From Pseudomonas sp. PSB18 (GTDB lineage Bacteria; Pseudomonadota; Gammaproteobacteria; Pseudomonadales; Pseudomonadaceae), in the NCBI RefSeq assembly GCF_014596565.1, contig NZ_NOIN01000010.1, forward strand, positions 62,001 through 126,000: a stretch of DNA of 64,000 bases. Direction: 5' to 3'. The position numbers and the translations under genes were made by a program. Numbering within the stretch: the stretch's first letter is position 1; each line of letters begins with the position of its first letter. The notes beneath the pieces were generated by a model. That model made no database searches. It was not told the DNA's origin and was given only the letters and a program-made list of their open reading frames with translations. This document shows positions 8,474 to 16,802 of this stretch, one piece after another.

Positions 8474-9241
8474 ATGATACAGATCAGTGCCCTGCCCGCC
8501 TTCACCGATAACTACATCTGGTTGTTACAGGATCACTCCAGCCGCCGCTGCGCTGTGGTCGACCCCGGTGACGCCGCGCCAGTCCAGGCCTGGCTCGATG
8601 CCCATCCGGACTGGATCCTGAGCGACATCCTGATCACCCACCATCACCATGATCATGTCGGCGGCGTCCAGGCGCTGAAAAATGCGACGAACGCCACCGT
8701 CCACGGCCCCGCCAGCGAGAACATCCCGGCGCGGGACGTGGCGCTCGAGGACAACGACCAGGTCAAGGTGCTCGGCCTGGACTTCGATGTCTACGCCGTG
8801 CCCGGTCATACATTGGGGCATATCGCCTATTACCACCATGGTCTGTTGTTCTGCGGCGATACCCTGTTCGCCGCCGGTTGCGGACGGCTCTTCGAAGGCA
8901 CGCCGGAACAGATGCACCATTCCCTTGGCCGCCTCGCTGCCCTGCCGGACGATACGCTGGTCTATTGCACCCATGAATACACCCTCAGCAACCTCAAGTT
9001 CGCCGCGGCGGTGGAGCCGGGCAACCCGGACATCGCCGCCCGCCTGGAAAAAGTCGGCCGGCAACGCAACGAGGGCATCATGACCCTGCCGTCGACCCTG
9101 GCCCTGGAAAAACTCACCAATCCGTTCCTGCGCACCGCTGAAACATCCGTTAAACAAAAAGCAGACGAACGGAACGGCCAGCGAAACGGGACGCCGAGTG
9201 AGGTTTTTGCGGCCTTGAGGGCTTGGAAAGATAAGTTCTAA
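8474..9241 (+). CDS. gloB: Hydroxyacylglutathione hydrolase (glyoxalase II)
   Basis: A 255-residue metallo-beta-lactamase-fold enzyme that hydrolyses S-D-lactoylglutathione to D-lactate and glutathione, the second step of methylglyoxal detoxification. The binuclear metal site T-H-H-H-H-D-H lies at 55-61, with further ligands in PGHTLGHIAYY, GDTLFAAGCGR and CTHEYTLSNLKFA. The C-terminal helical substrate-binding part is complete and ends in FAALRAWKDKF, as in other GloB proteins. The start MIQISALPAFTDNY (ATG at 8474) is the canonical one. Confidence 0.95.
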   Translation: MIQISALPAFTDNYIWLLQDHSSRRCAVVDPGDAAPVQAWLDAHPDWILSDILITHHHHDHVGGVQALKNATNATVHGPASENIPARDVALEDNDQVKVLGLDFDVYAVPGHTLGHIAYYHHGLLFCGDTLFAAGCGRLFEGTPEQMHHSLGRLAALPDDTLVYCTHEYTLSNLKFAAAVEPGNPDIAARLEKVGRQRNEGIMTLPSTLALEKLTNPFLRTAETSVKQKADERNGQRNGTPSEVFAALRAWKDKF

Positions 9242-9275
9242 GGCCCCCATCGACTGATACAAAAATTCTGAATGG

Positions 9276-9304
9276 TTGACCTGTTGGGGTGCGCTTTCTA
9301 GAAT
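9276..9304 (+). promoter_or_regulatory. Sigma-70-type promoter for mltD
   Basis: A -35 TTGACC (9276-9281) and a -10 TAGAAT (9299-9304) are separated by exactly 17 bp. Expected transcription start is near 9311, giving a leader of about 30 nt before the mltD ATG at 9341. It is among the best promoter matches I found by eye in the window. Confidence 0.7.
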
Positions 9305-9340
9305 CGGCCGACATTTTTGCCCGGAACTTACTTCCAGCCA

Positions 9341-10792
9341 ATGTCGTCATCCATACGCAGGTCCGTCCCGTCAGCTACATTGACCCGCCTGGCTCAAGCC
9401 ATCGCGGTGGCTGTGTCCGCCATCCTGGCGGGCTGCCAGAGCACGGGCCAGATGCCCCAGAGCGACACGGCCAAGCCGAAGAATGTGGCGGCCCGCGCCA
9501 AGCAGAAGCCGGTCTGGCTCAGCGAGAAACCCACCCCCCAGGTGCCCCAGGACATCTGGGAGCGCATGCGCCAGGGCTTCCAGTTGCAGGAGACCGCCGG
9601 AGTCAACCCGCGTATCGAGCAACAGCGCCTGTGGTTCGCCAGCAACCCGTCGTTCCTCGAGGGCGCCGGTGAGCGCGGCAGTCTGTACATGCACTACATC
9701 GTCGAACGCCTCGAAGAGCGCAACATGCCGCTGGAGCTGGCGCTGCTGCCGGTGATCGAAAGCGCCTACAACCCCATGGCCTATTCCCGGGCCAACGCCG
9801 TGGGGCTCTGGCAGTTCATCCCGTCCACGGGGCGTTACTTCAACCTGCGCCAGACCCGCTTCTATGACGGGCGTCGCGACATCACCGCCTCCACCACCGC
9901 GGCCATGGATTACCTGACGCGCCTGCACGACATGTTCAACGGTGACTGGCTGCTGGCGCTCGCCGCCTACAACGCCGGCGAAGGCACAGTCAGCCGCGCC
10001 ATCGAGCGTAACGAAAAGCTTGGCCTGCCCACCGACTACTGGAACCTGCCGCTGCCCGCCGAGACCCAGGCCTATGTGCCCAAGCTGCTGGCATTGTCCC
10101 AGGTGGTGCTCGCCCCCGATGCCTATGGCGTGAACCTCAACCCGATCGCCAACGAGCCCTATTTCCAGGTCGTCGAGATCAACCAGCGCATGGACCTGTC
10201 CAAGGTCGCGGCGGTGGCCAACATCGACGAGGACGAGCTGTTCCAGCTCAACCCGGCCTTCAAGCAGCGCACCACCATCGACGGCCCGCAGCACCTGCTG
10301 GTGCCCACGTCCAAGGCCCAGTTGCTGACCGCCAGCCTGTCGACCATGCGTCCAGAAGAACTGATCAGCCAGCACTCGCTCAAACCGGTTTTCGAAACCG
10401 CCGATGACAGCGAAGTGGAAGGGATCAGGCGCAGCTACCGGGTCAAGCGCGGTGACAACCTGGCCCAGATCGCCAAGGCCAACAACGTCCAGACCAAGGA
10501 CCTGCAACGCTGGAACAAGCTCAGCGGCAACAAGCTCAAGGTCGGCCAGACCCTGGTGATGCAGGACGCCAAGGCGACCAAGGCCACCGGCAAGCGCATC
10601 AATACCGTAGTGGCCGCCAACAGCAAGGGCCAGAAGCAGCAACAGACCCAGTACAAGGTCCAGCAGGGCGACTCGTTGTACGTGGTCGCCAAGCGCTTCA
10701 ATGTCGAAATGCAACACCTCAAGCGCTGGAATCCACGCATGGGCAAGGCCCTCAAGCCTGGACAGATGCTGACGGTCTATTCCCCTCACTGA
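9341..10792 (+). CDS. mltD: Membrane-bound lytic murein transglycosylase D (lipoprotein)
   Basis: A 483-residue peptidoglycan lytic transglycosylase that cleaves MurNAc-GlcNAc bonds, forming 1,6-anhydro ends in the periplasm. A lipoprotein signal ends in the lipobox LAGC with C32 as lipidated residue. The SLT catalytic domain includes VIESAYNPMAYSRANAVGLW, with the catalytic Glu at residue 140, then FIPSTGRYFNL and AAYNAGEGTVSRAI. Two LysM peptidoglycan-binding modules follow (about 365-407 and 438-483). The ATG at 9341 was chosen over one 24 bp upstream because it gives a compact signal peptide. Confidence 0.95.
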   Translation: MSSSIRRSVPSATLTRLAQAIAVAVSAILAGCQSTGQMPQSDTAKPKNVAARAKQKPVWLSEKPTPQVPQDIWERMRQGFQLQETAGVNPRIEQQRLWFASNPSFLEGAGERGSLYMHYIVERLEERNMPLELALLPVIESAYNPMAYSRANAVGLWQFIPSTGRYFNLRQTRFYDGRRDITASTTAAMDYLTRLHDMFNGDWLLALAAYNAGEGTVSRAIERNEKLGLPTDYWNLPLPAETQAYVPKLLALSQVVLAPDAYGVNLNPIANEPYFQVVEINQRMDLSKVAAVANIDEDELFQLNPAFKQRTTIDGPQHLLVPTSKAQLLTASLSTMRPEELISQHSLKPVFETADDSEVEGIRRSYRVKRGDNLAQIAKANNVQTKDLQRWNKLSGNKLKVGQTLVMQDAKATKATGKRINTVVAANSKGQKQQQTQYKVQQGDSLYVVAKRFNVEMQHLKRWNPRMGKALKPGQMLTVYSPH

Positions 10793-10818
10793 CCCACAGA
10801 CCTGTGGAGCAAAGCCCT

Positions 10819-10908
10819 GTGGGAGCAAAGCTTGCTCGCGATAGCGGTGCACCAGCCAGAACAGTTGTCGACTGACACCCTCAATCGCGAGCAAGCTTCG
10901 CTCCCACA
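10819..10908. repeat. REP pair in inverted orientation (REPIN-like)
   Basis: Facing REP cores at 10819-10842 and 10884-10908 lie between mltD and nppA1. The 227-bp gap otherwise holds only the nppA1 promoter region, in which I see no convincing -35/-10 pair. Confidence 0.82.
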
Positions 10909-11019
10909 GGTTCGCGGCTTAACTGACCGGCATTCACCCCAGGCCTCCTTTTTCCTGCCGATACAAGCTGTTACTGTACAGGCCATAAAAGCCCAAGCCG
11001 CCTGGATCGGATACCAGAC

Positions 11020-12852
11020 TTGATACGTCCCCTCCTCCTGCTCCTGATCAGCCTGGCCCTGAGCTTCCCCGCCAGCGCAACCATCAGCGAAAGCCATGGC
11101 TACGCACAATTCGGCACGCTCAAGTACCCGGCCAGATTCACCCACTTCGACTGGGTCAACCCGCAAGCGCCCAAGGGCGGTACCTTGCGGGTCATGGCGT
11201 TCGGCACTTTCGATACGCTCAATCCCTACACCTTCAAGGGCAGCAGCCCGGTTTCCACGCCCAATTTCCTGCAATACGGCATCAACGAGCTGAACGAGCC
11301 GCTGATGGTCGGCACGGGCCAGTACGCGCCCTCCGGCGATGAGCCCACGTCGAGCTATGGCCTGATCGCCCAGAGCGTGGAATACAGCGAAAACCGCAGT
11401 TGGGTGGTCTTCAACCTGCGGCCCGAGGCGCGGTTCCATGATGGCGTGCCGATCACCGCCTATGATGTGGCGTTCTCCTACCGAACGCTGCTCAAGGAGG
11501 GCCACCCGCAATACCGCACCAGCCTGCAGGAGGTGCTGCGGGTCGACATCCTCAATCCACTGAAAATCCGTTTTGTCTTCAAGCGCGCGGGCAATCCGTT
11601 GTTGATCCTGCGCCTGGGCGAGCTGCCTGTGCTGCCCCAGCATTACTGGGAGAATCGCGACTTCAAGGCCACCACGTTCGAGCCGCCCCTGGGCAGCGGC
11701 CCTTACCGGATCACCAAGGTCCAGCCTGGCCGCCAACTGGTGTTCGAGCGGGTCAAGGATTACTGGGGCAAGGACCTGCCGGTCAATCGCGGCAAGTACA
11801 ACTTCGACCGGATGGAAGTGGAGTTCTACCGCGACAGCGACGTGGCCTTCGAAGCCTTCAAGGCGGGCGAGTTCGACATCTACATCGAGCACCAGGCCAA
11901 GAACTGGTCCAACGGCTACGATTTTCCGGCGGTCAACCGCGGCGATGTGATCAAGGCGCAGATTCCCCACCAGATCCCGACCCAGACCCAGGGCCTGTTC
12001 ATGAACACCCGGCGCAGCACGTTTGCCGAGGTCAAGGTGCGCGAGGCCCTGGGGTTGATGTTCGACTTCGAGTGGACCAACCGCACGCTGTTCAGCAGCG
12101 CCTACAAGCGCACCCTCAGTTACTACCCCAACAGCGAATTCTCCGCCAGCGGCCTGCCGGTGGGGCACGAATGGCTGCTGCTCAAGCCGTACCGCGAACA
12201 ACTGCCGCCCCGGCTGTTCACCGAACCCTTCAGCCTGCCCCATACCGATGGACGCGGCATTCCCCGGGAAACCCTGCGCAAGGCCCTCGGCTTGCTGAAA
12301 GAAGCTGGATGGACCCTCAACGGCCAGCGCCTGTTGAACGCCGACGGCAAGCCCCTGAGTTTCGAGATCCTGCTGGTGAACCCGAACCTGGAGCGCATCC
12401 TGCAGCCCTATATCGAGAACCTCACCAACATCGGCATCCAGGCCCGCCTGCGTACGGTGGATCGCGCCCAGTACAAACAGCGCCTGGACCAGTTCGACTT
12501 CGACATGGTCCTGCTGACCCTGAACCAGACGCTCAGCCCGGGTCTGGAGCAGTGGCAGTACTTCCACTCCAGCCAGGTCGGGGTCAAGGGCAGCAAGAAC
12601 TACGCCGGCATCGCCAACCCCGTGGTCGACCACCTGCTGGAAAAGCTGCTCGCCGCCCAGACCCGCGATGAACAGGTCGCCGCCGGCAAAGCCCTGGACC
12701 GTGTACTGTTGTGGCAGCACTACTGCATTCCCAACTGGTATCTGAATTATCATCGCCTGGCCTACCGTAACCGGTTCGCCTTTGTCACCACGCCGCCCTA
12801 CACCCTGGGCCTGAGCGCGTGGTGGCTGAAATCTTCGGAGAAAGATCAATGA
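11020..12852 (+). CDS. nppA1: Peptide ABC transporter substrate-binding protein 1 (NppA1/YejA-like)
   Basis: A 610-residue periplasmic binding protein of the SBP_bac_5 family, for oligopeptides and peptide-like antibiotics. The start is a TTG at 11020; the reading begins MIRPLLLLLISLALSFPASA, a clean Sec signal peptide with an ASA cleavage site. Family hallmarks include PKGGTLRVM near residue 50 and PLGSGPYRITKVQPGR near 225. Its stop overlaps the ATG of the next gene by 4 bp. Order and neighbours (mltD upstream, fabI downstream) match P. aeruginosa nppA1A2BCD, a transporter reported for peptidyl nucleoside antibiotic uptake; the gene name rests on that synteny. Confidence 0.85.
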   Translation: MIRPLLLLLISLALSFPASATISESHGYAQFGTLKYPARFTHFDWVNPQAPKGGTLRVMAFGTFDTLNPYTFKGSSPVSTPNFLQYGINELNEPLMVGTGQYAPSGDEPTSSYGLIAQSVEYSENRSWVVFNLRPEARFHDGVPITAYDVAFSYRTLLKEGHPQYRTSLQEVLRVDILNPLKIRFVFKRAGNPLLILRLGELPVLPQHYWENRDFKATTFEPPLGSGPYRITKVQPGRQLVFERVKDYWGKDLPVNRGKYNFDRMEVEFYRDSDVAFEAFKAGEFDIYIEHQAKNWSNGYDFPAVNRGDVIKAQIPHQIPTQTQGLFMNTRRSTFAEVKVREALGLMFDFEWTNRTLFSSAYKRTLSYYPNSEFSASGLPVGHEWLLLKPYREQLPPRLFTEPFSLPHTDGRGIPRETLRKALGLLKEAGWTLNGQRLLNADGKPLSFEILLVNPNLERILQPYIENLTNIGIQARLRTVDRAQYKQRLDQFDFDMVLLTLNQTLSPGLEQWQYFHSSQVGVKGSKNYAGIANPVVDHLLEKLLAAQTRDEQVAAGKALDRVLLWQHYCIPNWYLNYHRLAYRNRFAFVTTPPYTLGLSAWWLKSSEKDQ

Positions 12853-14702
12853 AACCTTTACGCGCCCTGCTCCTGCAGGCTGGCGGCCTGCTTTTCGCCG
12901 GGCTCGCCTGTGCCGCGCCGCAGCACGCCGTGACCTTGTACAACGAGCCGCCGAAATACCCGGCCGACTTCAAGCATTTCGACTACGTGAACCCGGACGC
13001 GCCCAAAGGCGGGATATTCCGCCAGGGTGGCTTTGGTGGTTTCGACAGCCTCAACCCGTTCATCAGCAAAGGCGTGCCGGCCGATGACATCGGCCTGATC
13101 TACGACACCCTGGCCAAGCAAGGCCTCGACGAGCCCTTCACCGAATACGGCCTGATCGCCGAAAAGATCGAGAAAGCCCCGGACAATGCCTGGGTGCGCT
13201 TCTACCTGCGCCCCGAAGCCCGGTTCAACGACGGCCATCCGGTACGCGCCGAGGACGTGGTCTTCAGCTTCCAGACCCTGACCAAGGACGGCGCGCCGAT
13301 GTTCCGCGGCTATTACAACGATGTCGCCGACGTCGTCGCCGAAGACCCGCTCAAGGTGCTGTTCAAGTTCAAGCACACGAACAACCGTGAACTGCCGCTG
13401 ATCCTCGGCCAATTGCCGGTCTTGCCCAAGCATTGGTGGGCCGATCGCGATTTCAACAAGGGCAACCTGGAGATCCCCCTGGGCAGCGGGCCCTACCGGG
13501 TCACCGAGGTGAAAGCCGGGCGCTCGGTCCGCTATGAACGGGTCAAGGACTATTGGGGCAAGGACCTGCCGGTCAATCGCGGCTTCTACAATTTCGATGT
13601 ACTGACCACCGACTACTACCGCGACAACACCGTCGCGGTCGAGGCGCTGAAAGCCGGGCAGTTCGATTTCTGGCTGGAAATGACCGCCAAGAACTGGGCC
13701 AACGCCTACAACATTCCGGCCGTCACCGAAGGGCGGCTGATCAAGGAACAGATTCCCAACGGCAACCCCACCGGCATGCAGGGCTTTGTCTACAATCTCC
13801 GTCGCCCGGTGTTCCAGGACGTGCGGGTGCGCAAGGCCCTGAGCCTGCTGTTGGACTTCGAATGGACCAATAAACAACTGTTCAACGGCGCCTATGCCCG
13901 CACCCGCAGTTATTTCGAGAACTCGGAAATGGCTGCCACTGGCCTGCCCGGCGAGGACGAACTGAAGATTCTCGAGCCCCTGCGCGGCAAGATTCCCGAG
14001 CAGGTCTTCACCGAAGCGTTCCAGCCTTCGATATGCGATGGCAGCGGCATGATCCGCGACCACCAGCGCCAGGCCTATCAATTGCTGCAGGAAGCCGGCT
14101 GGCGCATCGTCGACGACAGGATGGTCGATGCCCAGGGCAAACCGGTGGTGCTGGAGTTCCTGCTGGCCCAGACCGAGTTCGAACGGGTACTGCTACCGTT
14201 CAAGCGCAACCTGAGCGACCTGGGCATCGAGCTGGTGATCCGGCGGGTCGACGTTTCCCAGTACATCAACCGCGTGCGCTCCCGGGATTTCGACCTGGTG
14301 GTGGGGAGCTTCCCGCAGTCCAGCTCGCCGGGCAACGAACAGCGCGAGTTCTGGATGTCGGCCGCCGCCGACAAGCCCGGCAGCCGCAACACCATGGGTT
14401 TGAAGGATCCGGCCGTTGATCAGTTGGTGGAACAACTGATCAACGCCGATTCACGCAAGAGCCTGGTCGCCCACGCCCGGGCCCTGGATCGCGTGCTGCA
14501 ATGGGGCTACTACGTGATTCCCAACTGGCACATCAAGACCTGGCGCGTGGCCTACTGGAACCACATCGGCCACCCGAAAGTCACGCCGACCTATGACATC
14601 GGCACGACCACCTGGTGGGTCAAGCCGGACACCAAGCCTGCCGATGAAGTAAAGCAAGTGATCGAACAACAGAACAACGCTGCCCCGGCGAGCGTGGAGT
14701 AA
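12849..14702 (+). CDS. nppA2: Peptide ABC transporter substrate-binding protein 2 (NppA2/YejA-like)
   Basis: A 617-residue paralogue of the preceding binding protein; the two share long stretches such as the region around KDYWGKDLPVNRG. The start ATG (12849) overlaps the nppA1 stop in an ATGA junction, indicating translational coupling. The signal peptide is MKPLRALLLQAGGLLFAGLA. The tail carries a short extra segment (after TTTWWVKPDT) absent from the first protein. Having two receptors on one permease suggests distinct peptide ligands; which binds what cannot be told from sequence. Confidence 0.85.
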   Translation: MKPLRALLLQAGGLLFAGLACAAPQHAVTLYNEPPKYPADFKHFDYVNPDAPKGGIFRQGGFGGFDSLNPFISKGVPADDIGLIYDTLAKQGLDEPFTEYGLIAEKIEKAPDNAWVRFYLRPEARFNDGHPVRAEDVVFSFQTLTKDGAPMFRGYYNDVADVVAEDPLKVLFKFKHTNNRELPLILGQLPVLPKHWWADRDFNKGNLEIPLGSGPYRVTEVKAGRSVRYERVKDYWGKDLPVNRGFYNFDVLTTDYYRDNTVAVEALKAGQFDFWLEMTAKNWANAYNIPAVTEGRLIKEQIPNGNPTGMQGFVYNLRRPVFQDVRVRKALSLLLDFEWTNKQLFNGAYARTRSYFENSEMAATGLPGEDELKILEPLRGKIPEQVFTEAFQPSICDGSGMIRDHQRQAYQLLQEAGWRIVDDRMVDAQGKPVVLEFLLAQTEFERVLLPFKRNLSDLGIELVIRRVDVSQYINRVRSRDFDLVVGSFPQSSSPGNEQREFWMSAAADKPGSRNTMGLKDPAVDQLVEQLINADSRKSLVAHARALDRVLQWGYYVIPNWHIKTWRVAYWNHIGHPKVTPTYDIGTTTWWVKPDTKPADEVKQVIEQQNNAAPASVE

Positions 14703-14706
14703 CCCG

Positions 14707-15780
14707 ATGCTGGCTTATATTTTCCGGCGGCTGCTGCTGATTATCCCGACCCTGTTCGGCATCCTGCTGATCAACTTCGTCATCATCCAGGCCGCGCCCG
14801 GCGGGCCGGTAGAGCAGATGATCGCCAAGCTCGAAGGCTTCGAAGGCGCCACCAGCCGCATCGCCGGCGGCGGCGCGGAGGTATCGGTGGCCGGCTCTTC
14901 CTATCGCGGCGCCCAAGGCCTGGACCCGGCACTGGTCAAGGAAATCGAGCGCATGTACGGCTTCGACAAGTCGGCGCCCGAACGCCTGTGGATCATGATC
15001 AAGAACTACGCCCACCTGGATTTCGGCGACAGTTTCTTCCGCGACGCCAAGGTCATTGACCTGATCAAGGAAAAGATGCCGGTGTCCATCTCCCTCGGAC
15101 TGTGGAGCACGCTGATCATGTACCTGGTGTCGATCCCGCTGGGGATCGCCAAGGCCACGCGGCATGGCAGCCATTTTGACGTGTGGACCAGTTCGGCGAT
15201 CATCGTCGGCTATGCGATTCCGTCATTTCTGTTTGCCATCCTGCTGATCGTGGTGTTCGCCGGAGGCAGCTATTTCGACTGGTTCCCGTTGCGCGGGCTG
15301 ACCTCGAACAATTTCGACCAGTTGAGCTGGGGCGGCAAGATCCTCGATTATTTCTGGCACCTGGCCCTGCCGGTGACCGCCCTGGTGATCGGCAACTTCG
15401 CCACCATGACCCTGCTGACCAAGAACAGCTTCCTCGATGAGATCAACAAGCAATACGTGGTCACCGCCAAGGCCAAGGGCCTGACCCGCAACCGGGTGCT
15501 CTACGGCCACGTGTTCCGCAACGCCATGCTGCTGGTGATCGCCGGTTTTCCTTCGGCGTTCATCGGCATCTTCTTCACCGGCTCCTTGCTGGTGGAGGTG
15601 ATCTTCTCCCTCGACGGGCTCGGGCTGATGAGTTTCGAAGCGGCCATCAACCGCGATTACCCGGTGGTCTTCGGCACCCTGTTCATCTTCACTCTGCTGG
15701 GGTTGGTGGTGAAACTGATCGGTGACCTGACCTATACCTTCGTCGATCCACGCATCGACTTCGAAAGCCGGGAGCATTGA
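14707..15780 (+). CDS. nppB: Peptide ABC transporter permease (NppB/YejB-like)
   Basis: A 357-residue inner-membrane permease of the DppB/OppB class, five bases after nppA2. The N terminus MLAYIFRRLLLIIPTLFGI is the first membrane helix, followed by a long periplasmic loop that includes a Gly/Ala-rich stretch around 55-75, as in YejB-type permeases. The EAA loop that contacts the ATPase is visible as YVVTAKAKGLTRNRVLYGHV. It pairs with NppC to form the channel. Confidence 0.92.
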   Translation: MLAYIFRRLLLIIPTLFGILLINFVIIQAAPGGPVEQMIAKLEGFEGATSRIAGGGAEVSVAGSSYRGAQGLDPALVKEIERMYGFDKSAPERLWIMIKNYAHLDFGDSFFRDAKVIDLIKEKMPVSISLGLWSTLIMYLVSIPLGIAKATRHGSHFDVWTSSAIIVGYAIPSFLFAILLIVVFAGGSYFDWFPLRGLTSNNFDQLSWGGKILDYFWHLALPVTALVIGNFATMTLLTKNSFLDEINKQYVVTAKAKGLTRNRVLYGHVFRNAMLLVIAGFPSAFIGIFFTGSLLVEVIFSLDGLGLMSFEAAINRDYPVVFGTLFIFTLLGLVVKLIGDLTYTFVDPRIDFESREH

Positions 15781-15781
15781 G

Positions 15782-16801
15782 ATGAACCTGTCCCCTCTCA
15801 ATCGCCGCCGGTTCGAACTGTTCAAGGCGAACAAACGTGGCTGGTGGTCGCTGTGGTTGTTCATGATCCTGTTCGTGCTCAGCCTGGGCGCCGAACTGAT
15901 CGCCAACGACAAGCCCCTGGTGGTGCATTACGACGGCGGCTGGTATTTCCCGGCCCTCAAGCGCTACCCGGAAACCACTTTCGGCGGCGAATTCCCGCTG
16001 GAAGCCAACTACAAGAGCCCGTATATCCGCGAATTGCTGGCGGCCAAGGATGCCTGGGTACTGTGGGCACCGATTCCGTTCAGCTACCAGAGCATCAACT
16101 ACGACCTGAAGGTCCCGGCCCCCGCACCGCCCTCCGCGGTGAACTGGCTGGGCACCGACGACCAGGGGCGTGACGTGCTGGCCCGGGTCATCTATGGCTT
16201 CCGCATTTCAGTGCTGTTCGCCCTGACCCTGACACTGCTCAGCTCGATCGTCGGCGTCATCGCCGGCGCCTTGCAGGGGTTCTATGGCGGTTGGGTCGAC
16301 CTGGCCGGCCAGCGGTTCCTGGAGATCTGGTCCGGCCTGCCGGTGCTTTACCTGCTGATCATCCTGGCCAGTTTCGTCCAGCCCAATTTCTGGTGGCTGC
16401 TGGGGATCATGCTGCTGTTCTCCTGGATGAGCCTGGTGGACGTGGTACGCGCCGAGTTCCTGCGCGGGCGCAACCTCGAATACGTGCGGGCCGCCCGGGC
16501 CCTGGGCATGCAGAACGGCGCGATCATGTTCCGGCATATCCTGCCCAACGCCATGGTTTCGACCATGACCTTCATGCCGTTCATCCTCACCGGCGCCATC
16601 GGCACCCTCACAGCCCTGGACTTCCTCGGCTTCGGCCTGCCGGCCGGCGCGCCGTCCCTGGGCGAGCTGGTGGCCCAGGGCAAATCCAACCTCCAGGCGC
16701 CCTGGCTGGGCATGAGCGCGTTCGCGGTACTCGCGATCATGCTGAGCCTGCTGGTGTTCATCGGCGAGTCCGCTCGCGATGCCTTCGATCCGAGGAAGTG
16801 A
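15782..16801 (+). CDS. nppC: Peptide ABC transporter permease (NppC/YejE-like)
   Basis: A 339-residue second permease of the DppC/OppC class, with a start one base after the nppB stop. One N-terminal helix is followed by a periplasmic segment of about 100 residues (MVHYDGGWYFPALKRYPET region, typical of YejE), then the permease domain with the DQGRDVLARVIYGFRIS entry and the EAA loop EYVRAARALGMQNGAIMFRH. It ends with the DAFDPRK motif common to this class. Confidence 0.92.
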   Translation: MNLSPLNRRRFELFKANKRGWWSLWLFMILFVLSLGAELIANDKPLVVHYDGGWYFPALKRYPETTFGGEFPLEANYKSPYIRELLAAKDAWVLWAPIPFSYQSINYDLKVPAPAPPSAVNWLGTDDQGRDVLARVIYGFRISVLFALTLTLLSSIVGVIAGALQGFYGGWVDLAGQRFLEIWSGLPVLYLLIILASFVQPNFWWLLGIMLLFSWMSLVDVVRAEFLRGRNLEYVRAARALGMQNGAIMFRHILPNAMVSTMTFMPFILTGAIGTLTALDFLGFGLPAGAPSLGELVAQGKSNLQAPWLGMSAFAVLAIMLSLLVFIGESARDAFDPRK

Positions 16802-16802
16802 C

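Noticed and set aside
10786..12849. 687-codon open frame antisense to nppA1
   Set aside because: Shadow of the real transporter gene; composition is typical of antisense GC-rich frames and it includes REP sequence at its start.
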